This document shows, piece after piece, positions 1 through 4,473 of a stretch of DNA of 5,328 nucleotides. This DNA comes from Ilumatobacteraceae bacterium (GTDB taxonomy: Bacteria; Actinomycetota; Acidimicrobiia; Acidimicrobiales; Ilumatobacteraceae). The DNA lies in NCBI GenBank assembly GCA_023253435.1, contig JALRGJ010000094.1, forward strand, positions 1 through 5,328, in the 5' to 3' direction. The position numbers were made by a program, and so were the translations under genes. The stretch's first letter is position 1, and every line of letters starts with the position of its first letter. Below the pieces are notes generated by a model. That model saw nothing but the letters and a program-made list of their open reading frames with translations, searched no databases and had not been told where the DNA came from.

Positions 1-430
1 GACCCAATTTGCTGCGCTCCCACAAGTGTGCAGGCACGCGTGGATCAAGACCTGAATCACCACCAGATGATTCAGTTGCCGCAGCCGGCGCAGCCTCTGC
101 TGGCATCTGAGCCATTAGTTCTTCCGCACTTGGCGGAGTCATGCCTGGCTTCCAGTACTGATACAAGTCGCGAATGATCGTGTTCAGACCAGATGTTGTG
201 GCACCTGGTTTCACACTGATCGTGAGCACATTGCTGTACACATGCACTCCCGACACCTGATTCGACTCAAACAAACGGCGGGCAACCACAGCGGCTGGTC
301 GGTCTCCCCGAGCTTCTTCAGGTGAGGTGAAATTTTCATGACCCTGGCCCGTGAGTGACCTGTTGGTCTCAAACCTGATGATGGTGGATGTCCCACCGGC
401 TTTCTGTTCCACTGCAACTGGCTGACCCAT
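1..430 (-). CDS. Nfu N-terminal-like domain protein, 3' end outside the window
   Basis: The frame is open from ATG at 430 to the left edge (143 codons plus one base), so the C-terminus is missing. Residues about 15-90 resemble the Nfu_N domain (N-terminal domain of NFU-type iron-sulfur scaffold proteins). They show a beta strand (STIIRFETNRSL), a FTSPEEARGD segment matching the family's F-T-S-P-E-E-A turn, a helix AVVARRLFE, then VSGVHVYSNVLTISV, like the usual V-x-G-V-x-x-x-x-x-x-I-T-V strand pair. Residues 110-128 form an Ala/Pro/Gly/Ser-rich linker, followed by DPRVPAHLWERSKLG. No CxxC motif of the NifU C-terminal domain is visible, so a role in Fe-S delivery is only a family-level guess. 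An in-frame ATG at 457 would add nine residues (MFCWLAWVT). I prefer 430 because a TAnnnT hexamer lies eight bases upstream and neither start has a clear ribosome binding site. Divergent from the acyl-CoA dehydrogenase gene. Confidence 0.75.
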   Translation of the reverse strand, partial: MGQPVAVEQKAGGTSTIIRFETNRSLTGQGHENFTSPEEARGDRPAAVVARRLFESNQVSGVHVYSNVLTISVKPGATTSGLNTIIRDLYQYWKPGMTPPSAEELMAQMPAEAAPAAATESSGGDSGLDPRVPAHLWERSKLG

Positions 431-438
431 AGTGACCC

Positions 439-444
439 ACGCTA
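439..444 (-). promoter_or_regulatory. Candidate -10 of a leaderless promoter for the Nfu_N-like gene
   Basis: Read on the minus strand the hexamer is TAGCGT, fitting the actinobacterial TAnnnT -10 pattern, with eight bases to the ATG at 430. A transcript starting at or one or two bases before the ATG would need no Shine-Dalgarno sequence, and none is visible. No convincing -35 hexamer (minus-strand GGTATG lies at 17-bp spacing). The same hexamer-to-ATG geometry recurs at rnhB and the MOSC gene, which is the main support. Confidence 0.4.
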
Positions 445-467
445 GCCAACAGAACATGTGACATACC

Positions 468-473
468 TAATAT
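468..473 (+). promoter_or_regulatory. Candidate -10 element for the acyl-CoA dehydrogenase gene
   Basis: TAATAT is the best TATAAT-like hexamer on the plus strand of the 431-568 intergenic region. It would start transcription near 480 and give a leader of about 90 nt. The region 17 bp upstream (GCCAAC, 445-450) is a poor -35. It abuts the candidate -10 of the divergent gene at 439-444, so polymerases bound for the two genes would compete. TACGGT further downstream is an alternative hexamer. Confidence 0.35.
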
Positions 474-483
474 CTGACCCTCT

Positions 484-503
484 CTTCTGGCTTCGCCTAG
501 AAG
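484..503 (+). promoter_or_regulatory. Stem-loop at the start of the acyl-CoA dehydrogenase leader
   Basis: CTTCTGGC (484-491) pairs with GCC (495-497) plus AGAAG (499-503) around a TTC loop. This makes eight Watson-Crick pairs with a single bulged T at 498, plus a possible T-G pair at 483/504. If transcription starts near 480, the hairpin sits at the extreme 5' end of the mRNA, where it could protect the transcript. As DNA it is an interrupted palindrome and could equally be a repressor operator just downstream of the promoter. No T-tract follows, so it is not a terminator. Confidence 0.4.
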
Positions 504-556
504 GAAATCTCGGGGGTACGGTATGCCTAACGATTCACGGCCCCCCGGCCACGAGA

Positions 557-562
557 AGAGGA
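557..562 (+). promoter_or_regulatory. Ribosome binding site that fixes the acyl-CoA dehydrogenase start
   Basis: AGAGGA lies six bases before ATG 569 within a purine-rich run (GAGAAGAGGAA). It supports ATG 569 over the in-frame GTG at 458, which has no such site. It also sets this gene apart from the three neighbours that seem to lack a Shine-Dalgarno sequence. Confidence 0.7.
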
Positions 563-568
563 ATCCAC

Positions 569-1810
569 ATGGCTGACATCACACTTGAGCAGTTCGAAAA
601 GGAAGCCCTCGCCTTCCTTGAAGCAAACGCAGACCGCCGACCAGCTGAGAAGGCGTTTGTGTGGGGCGAAGGTTCCGACAACTTTTATCGCGAAAAAGAT
701 CGCGAACAAGAAGCACAAAATGCAGCAGAAGCAAAAGTGTGGCGTCAAAAGAAGTTTGATGCTGGCTTCGGATGGATATCTGGTCCAAAGGAATACGGCG
801 GACGTGAATTGCCACCCGCATACGATCGCGCATTCAATCAACTTGAAGCATTGTTCCGTGTTCCAGACCAAAGTGCATTTGCCATCAGCCTTGGCATGGT
901 GACACCCACCATTTATGACCACGGTTCACCACGTGCCAAAGAAATGTATGTGCGCAAATTGTGGCGTGGAGAAATGATTGCATCGCAGTTGTTCTCAGAG
1001 CCAGGTGCAGGTTCAGACCTCGCATCACTCACCACAAAAGCAGTGAAAGATGGTGACGAGTGGGTCATCACCGGACAAAAAGTGTGGACAACCGGAGCTC
1101 ACTACTCAGACATTGGTGAGATCATGACCCGCACCGACTGGGATCTGCCAAAGCACAAAGGTCTCACCGCATTCATTATTGATTTCAAGGATCCAAATGT
1201 TGAAGTGCGCCCACTGAAGCAGATGACAGGTGGAGCAAGCTTCAACGAAATCTTCTTCAATGAGGTTCGCGTAAAAGACGACATGCGACTTGGCGATGTG
1301 AACAACGGTTGGAACGTTGCTCTCACCACTTTGATGAACGAGCGCGCATCAATCGGTGGCAACAATGCCGGCGACAAGAACTTGCTGACTCGAGTCATTG
1401 CCATGGTGGAGCACTACGGCCTGAACAATGATCCTCTGATTCGTACCCAACTGGCCGACATTGTGATGAACTATCGCATCGCTAGCTACAACGCCATGCG
1501 CACCGCTGCAAAAGCGAAAGCTGGTCAGTTGCCAGGACCAGAAGGCTCCATTGGCAAGATGGTGCTTGTGAACAACCAAGCACGGTTGGTGAAGTTCTTG
1601 TCTCATGTCCTTGGGCCAAAACTCATCGCCGACAGCGGTGAGTGGGGCACATATGCATGGGCCAACTTTGTTTTGGGAACACCAGGCTTGCGAATTGCTG
1701 GAGGCTCCGATGAAGTGATGCGCAACATCGTTGGTGAGCGTGTACTTGGTCTTCCAAAAGAGCCAGGCATCGACTCACGTTCACCATTCAAAGACATCAA
1801 AGTCTCGTAA
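569..1810 (+). CDS. Acyl-CoA dehydrogenase, FadE-like
   Basis: FAD-dependent enzyme of 413 residues that should introduce an alpha,beta double bond into an acyl-CoA and pass electrons to electron-transfer flavoprotein; cytosolic, with no signal or membrane segment. Domains in order: N-terminal helical domain (about 1-130), central beta domain, C-terminal helical domain. The family signature is visible as SQLFSEPGAGSDL (139-151), followed by the FAD-contacting KVWTTGAHYSD (171-181). Near the C-terminus, RIAGGSDEVMRN and ERVLGLP (375-396) are typical. The catalytic glutamate of the MCAD type (YEGT motif) is absent: that spot reads AGGS with Gly at about 378. E258 in LMNERASIGG sits where isovaleryl-CoA and long-chain acyl-CoA dehydrogenases carry their base on helix G, so it is the likely catalytic residue. 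Length is normal. Substrate cannot be named. It is a single-gene unit convergent with rnhB; the start rests on the AGAGGA site and the family-like N-terminus. Confidence 0.93.
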   Translation: MADITLEQFEKEALAFLEANADRRPAEKAFVWGEGSDNFYREKDREQEAQNAAEAKVWRQKKFDAGFGWISGPKEYGGRELPPAYDRAFNQLEALFRVPDQSAFAISLGMVTPTIYDHGSPRAKEMYVRKLWRGEMIASQLFSEPGAGSDLASLTTKAVKDGDEWVITGQKVWTTGAHYSDIGEIMTRTDWDLPKHKGLTAFIIDFKDPNVEVRPLKQMTGGASFNEIFFNEVRVKDDMRLGDVNNGWNVALTTLMNERASIGGNNAGDKNLLTRVIAMVEHYGLNNDPLIRTQLADIVMNYRIASYNAMRTAAKAKAGQLPGPEGSIGKMVLVNNQARLVKFLSHVLGPKLIADSGEWGTYAWANFVLGTPGLRIAGGSDEVMRNIVGERVLGLPKEPGIDSRSPFKDIKVS

Positions 1811-1820
1811 AACGGTGATC

Positions 1821-1831
1821 GCCCTTCGGGC
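1821..1831. terminator. Small GC hairpin between convergent genes, weak terminator candidate
   Basis: GCCC-TTC-GGGC forms a four-pair stem in the 25-bp gap between the stops of the acyl-CoA dehydrogenase gene and rnhB. No T-run follows on the plus strand. On the minus strand a TTTT (1809-1812) comes only after eight further bases. The location suits a shared bidirectional terminator, but the stem is short and the evidence is weak. Confidence 0.3.
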
Positions 1832-1835
1832 CTCG

Positions 1836-2459
1836 TCAGACTCCTAGGTTCCAGCTCCTGCGGTGCAGGTGAGTGGTGCCATGAATTTTCAATGCATCGG
1901 TGTGGGCCTTTGCGCCATAACCCTTATTGCCATCCCAGCCGTAATGGGGGTACTCGTGATGCATAGCTGTCATAAATGCATCTCTCTCTACTTTGGCGAG
2001 AACACTCGCTGCTGAGACACATGCACAATTCTGATCGGCTTTCACGTGCGTGATGACGCGAGGTCCGTTGGCCTCTTCCATCAAAAATGACGTGTTGCCA
2101 TCAAGAATCACAACGTCAGGACTCACTCCAAGAGATGCGAGAGCCCTACTTCCGGCAAGTGATAGCGCAGACATAATTCCGTACTTATCAATTTCTTCTG
2201 CTGTGGCCGACCCAGTCGCCCATGCGATTCCCCACTGTTGCAAAACTGGCACAATCGCTTCTCGACGCTTTGGTGTCATCAGTTTTGAATCAGCCAAGCC
2301 TTCAGGGATCTCCGAGACGTGCTCATCAATAGCCACGACACCAATAGTGACCGGGCCAGCAATGGCACCACGCCCTACTTCATCCATTCCCGCAACTATT
2401 CGAGCTCCCTGAGAAAAGAGATCGCGCTCTGTTTGTAGTGACGGAACCGGACGAGCCAT
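1836..2459 (-). CDS. rnhB: Ribonuclease HII
   Basis: Cytosolic endonuclease of 207 residues that cuts the RNA strand of RNA-DNA hybrids and starts removal of single ribonucleotides misincorporated in DNA. The family motifs occur in order: GMDEVGRGAIAGPV (24-37) with catalytic D26 and E27, DSKLMTPKRRE (57-67), ILDGN (118-122) with D120, VKADQN (139-144) with D142, then SAASVLAKVERD (149-160). All four acidic active-site residues are present. The C-terminal motif, usually HKGYGT...HRRSF, reads NKGYGA (178-183) and HRRSW (199-203), so the usual His and Thr are Asn and Ala here. Length matches short bacterial RnhB. The usual rplS/lepB neighbours are not here: the gene stands alone, convergent with the acyl-CoA dehydrogenase gene and divergent from the MOSC gene. 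There is no Shine-Dalgarno sequence before ATG 2459; TACGCT seven bases upstream suggests a leaderless mRNA. Confidence 0.96.
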   Translation of the reverse strand: MARPVPSLQTERDLFSQGARIVAGMDEVGRGAIAGPVTIGVVAIDEHVSEIPEGLADSKLMTPKRREAIVPVLQQWGIAWATGSATAEEIDKYGIMSALSLAGSRALASLGVSPDVVILDGNTSFLMEEANGPRVITHVKADQNCACVSAASVLAKVERDAFMTAMHHEYPHYGWDGNKGYGAKAHTDALKIHGTTHLHRRSWNLGV

Positions 2460-2466
2460 GTGAGTG

Positions 2467-2472
2467 AGCGTA
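2467..2472 (-). promoter_or_regulatory. rnhB: Candidate -10 of a leaderless promoter for rnhB
   Basis: On the minus strand the hexamer is TACGCT (TAnnnT), seven bases before ATG 2459. This is the spacing expected if RNA starts on the A of the start codon. It shares bases 2471-2472 (TA) with the opposite-strand hexamer of the MOSC gene. No good -35; the upstream promoter region would lie inside the first codons of the MOSC gene. Confidence 0.45.
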
Positions 2473-2476
2473 GGCT
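2471..2476 (+). promoter_or_regulatory. Candidate -10 of a leaderless promoter for the MOSC gene
   Basis: TAGGCT (TAnnnT) is followed by six bases and ATG 2483, fitting a transcript that begins at the start codon. The intergenic space is only 23 bp, so a conventional leader with a promoter outside coding DNA is impossible for at least one of the pair. The -35 region would fall in the 5' codons of rnhB and shows no TTGACA-like hexamer. Confidence 0.45.
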
Positions 2477-2482
2477 CGCCAC

Positions 2483-3277
2483 ATGGCTAAAGCGGAATCC
2501 GACACAGTCGGCAACTATGTGTACACGACCACTGATGCCAACCGCACCCTTCTGTGCCTCAATGAAATTTGGCAACACCACATTCATGAATCAGTGGTTC
2601 CAGAAGGTTGGCTTGCCGGGGCTCGCGGATGCATTGCAGAGCTCGCATCCCTTGCTGGCACACCTCTTCCCTCTCTTGACGATGTCGATTCAGCATTTCA
2701 GGTTTTGGGAGAAACAATCTCACACCGCATAGACACTCTCGTTCCAGCCCAGAAAGAAGCCTTGCTCGCTGCAATGTGGCGTTTCTTTCCCACGATGAGA
2801 CTTCTCACAATTGAGCACACAGGAGTTGTTGCTCATCTACATGCATCAAAGGGATTGCCAAAGAAATCAATTGACCACGCGATCATTGGTTGGCGTGGCA
2901 TAGAAGGCGATGTGCAAAGTTCGCGCGTTCACCATGGAAGACCATGGCAAGCACTGTGCATTTGGAGCACAGATTCTTTAGAGCGACTACAGAACGAGGG
3001 TCACCCAATACAACATGGCTACGCCGGCGAGAACATCACAGTGAGCAATATTCCCGCCCAAGCACTGAGACCTGGAGCGCATTTTCAGATTGGCACGGTG
3101 CGGGGATTCCTCACTTCATATTCCATCCCTTGCAAACAAAATAAGGATTGGTTTGCAGATGGCGATTTCATGCGCATGAGCCACGAACGTGGTGCAGATA
3201 GCCGCGTATATGCAATGGTGACACGTACGGGAGAAATCTCTGTTGGTGACACCGTTCAGTTGTTCACAGACCGATAA
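2483..3277 (+). CDS. MOSC-domain protein with an N-terminal helical extension
   Basis: 264 residues, soluble. The C-terminal half (about 114-262) is a MOSC domain, the fold shared by molybdenum-cofactor sulfurase C-termini and YiiM-type proteins, which bind a sulfur or metal-sulfur group through a conserved Cys. Visible landmarks are GWRGIEGDVQ (136-145), HHG (150-152), a strand ALCIWS, GYAGENITVS (179-188) with the typical G-E-N, the LRPGAHFQIG turn (195-204), SIPC (214-217) with candidate reactive C217, and the closing RVYAMVTRTGEISVGDTVQL (241-260). Residues 1-113 are predominantly helical by composition (segments 20-34, 45-57, 68-84, 89-110) and match no domain I can name. No Moco-synthesis or aminotransferase-like sulfurase gene is adjacent, so the partner and substrate are unknown. 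Start ATG 2483 has no ribosome binding site; TAGGCT six bases upstream supports leaderless expression. Convergent with the 395-residue gene, with an 8-bp gap. Confidence 0.85.
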   Translation: MAKAESDTVGNYVYTTTDANRTLLCLNEIWQHHIHESVVPEGWLAGARGCIAELASLAGTPLPSLDDVDSAFQVLGETISHRIDTLVPAQKEALLAAMWRFFPTMRLLTIEHTGVVAHLHASKGLPKKSIDHAIIGWRGIEGDVQSSRVHHGRPWQALCIWSTDSLERLQNEGHPIQHGYAGENITVSNIPAQALRPGAHFQIGTVRGFLTSYSIPCKQNKDWFADGDFMRMSHERGADSRVYAMVTRTGEISVGDTVQLFTDR

Positions 3278-3285
3278 GCAATCAA

Positions 3286-4473
3286 TTAAGAATGCGCATG
3301 CTGGGGTGGGGCTAACAGAGTTTCTCCTGAGGTATCGGTGCTGTGCCAGTTTGGATCTGCGGCACCACCAGTGAGCAATATGCCCGGAGCTCCTTTCACT
3401 TCCCATAAGAGTGCGGGCCGTGCACCATGCCATCTCACTGCAAAGCCAAGTGTTCGATGTGGATCAGCGGTCAGACCGTGTGCCTCAAAAGAAGCGCCCC
3501 ACCATGTTTGAGGGATGCCATAGGGCAAAAGCTTGCATTCACCTCCACTGGGAGAGCCCATCGCCAGAAGTGTTTCTACCCAAGCGATTGAGGCAAGACC
3601 TTGAGGAACTTCTACCGGTGGCTCAGCAACACTTCTGTCGGCAATGCGTAACCATGCTCTTCCAATATCGGCAGCAGCGGTGTCATCGCCAAGCAAGACA
3701 CTGGCCCGTGCGCCAGAAGACATCACATGTGGCGTGTCCCACGCCAAAGTTTTTGACCTCTTTTCAGACTTCACACGTCGTTGAACTGCATTGACAACAT
3801 CAAGAATTGAATCTGGATGTGTCTCGCCTAATCGAGCAAGTTCAATTGCCGCATCACCGCCATGATCTCCCAATAAAAGATTGCTTCTTACTTTGCAAAT
3901 ACCTGCAACAACCGTGTGATCGGGAACATTGATTCGAGAGGCAATGTCGCACGCAGATTCCCAGCCTCTGACCACTTGTTGATGATCTGGAACATCATCG
4001 GGAAGAACACCTGGCTGAGGCTGAGAGTGTTTCAGTGCGATTCGAGCAGAGCTCTTGTGGCCAATGGGCACCACAATGGAGTCAGCGGGCAACGAGATCC
4101 CTTGGGGTGGGTTGTTTGTTGGAGGACGAGTTGTCAGGACATCGGAACGAGTCACTGCAATCGCAACAGGCATTGTGGAGTCATTTTCAAACTCCATCAC
4201 AGTCATTCCCCCACCGGTTGCAACCGAGTACACGCGCTGAATGATGTCCCCACCAGGTACTTTTACTCGGGTTTCACTCACGGGGTAACCCGAGTACCAC
4301 TTGTGTCGGAGCGAGGGCTCTGAAGAAGGCGAATACCAACGGTCATCAGCAGCAATATGCCAATCGAGTGGAGAGCTTCCGTCGTGAGGGTGTACAGATC
4401 CGTACTCCGTCACAGTGGCGCGCCATACACCACCTCTGTTGCCGATCATTCGGCCCTTCACCGAGTTTTTCAT
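3286..4473 (-). CDS. Uncharacterised 395-residue protein, coupled to gpsA
   Basis: I do not recognise a characterised family. By pattern it has three parts. Residues about 14-150 look beta-rich and aromatic (VWRATVTEYGSV, DWHIAADDRWYSP, IIQRVYSV, MTVMEFENDS, and ISLPADSIVVPIGHKSSARIAL). Residues about 160-305 look helical (DAAIELARLGETHPDSILDVVNAVQRR split over 207-233, and AAADIGRAWLRIADR). Residues about 325-390 are again beta-like with Trp-rich motifs (TWWGASFEAHGL, FAVRWHGARPALLWEV, DPNWHS, SGETLL). A sandwich-helical-sandwich order recalls some bacterial helical-barrel glycosidases, but I see no catalytic motif and do not assign one. No signal peptide or membrane segment. The start ATG overlaps the gpsA stop as ATGA, indicating translational coupling. 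An internal ATG (codon 9, at 4449) with GTGAAGG upstream is an alternative start. Codon use and base composition look like the neighbours, so it is a resident gene. Confidence 0.8.
   Translation of the reverse strand: MKNSVKGRMIGNRGGVWRATVTEYGSVHPHDGSSPLDWHIAADDRWYSPSSEPSLRHKWYSGYPVSETRVKVPGGDIIQRVYSVATGGGMTVMEFENDSTMPVAIAVTRSDVLTTRPPTNNPPQGISLPADSIVVPIGHKSSARIALKHSQPQPGVLPDDVPDHQQVVRGWESACDIASRINVPDHTVVAGICKVRSNLLLGDHGGDAAIELARLGETHPDSILDVVNAVQRRVKSEKRSKTLAWDTPHVMSSGARASVLLGDDTAAADIGRAWLRIADRSVAEPPVEVPQGLASIAWVETLLAMGSPSGGECKLLPYGIPQTWWGASFEAHGLTADPHRTLGFAVRWHGARPALLWEVKGAPGILLTGGAADPNWHSTDTSGETLLAPPQHAHS

Larger units (their letters stand above)
2454..2488. repeat. Inverted repeat spanning both start codons of the rnhB/MOSC pair
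   Basis: AGCCATGTG (2454-2462) and CACATGGCT (2480-2488) are perfect 9-bp inverted arms. Inside them GAGC/GCTC (2467 region to 2477) adds a second, offset short palindrome. Each arm contains the start codon and second codon (Ala, GCT) of one gene. Because the acyl-CoA dehydrogenase gene also begins with CACATGGCT (567-574 region), the arms may reflect a preferred start-codon context rather than a protein binding site. Confidence 0.6.

Noticed and set aside
211..417. 68-residue reading frame on the minus strand
   Set aside because: It lies in another frame of the partial Nfu_N-like gene, whose frame stays open to the window edge and gives family-like sequence.
539..550. GGCC-CCCC-GGCC hairpin near the acyl-CoA dehydrogenase ribosome binding site
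   Set aside because: Only four pairs and not extendable; it ends before the AGAGGA site, so there is no clear regulatory geometry.
458..568. In-frame GTG start at 458 adding 37 residues to the acyl-CoA dehydrogenase
   Set aside because: It has no ribosome binding site, the added residues do not look like the family, and ATG 569 has AGAGGA at good spacing; the extension would also overlap the candidate promoter and hairpin.
585..902. 105-residue plus-strand reading frame inside the acyl-CoA dehydrogenase gene
   Set aside because: Lys-rich shadow frame over a region whose true frame carries clear family sequence.
1857..1869. CCTGC-GGT-GCAGG hairpin as a terminator of the acyl-CoA dehydrogenase mRNA
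   Set aside because: It lies inside the rnhB coding region at the conserved HRRS codons and has no T-run; the protein motif explains the sequence.
2454..2488. The 9-bp inverted arms as a dedicated repressor operator
   Set aside because: Both arms are start-codon contexts that also occur at a third gene, so shared initiation context is the simpler explanation; kept only as a repeat.
3278..3285. Terminator between the convergent MOSC and 395-residue genes
   Set aside because: The gap is 8 bp and neither gene end contains a convincing stem with a T-run.
3411..4323. Plus-strand reading frames of 127 and 135 residues opposite the 395-residue gene
   Set aside because: His/Cys/Arg-rich composition typical of antisense shadows; no recognisable motif or ribosome binding site. 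The minus-strand frame is longer and coupled to gpsA.
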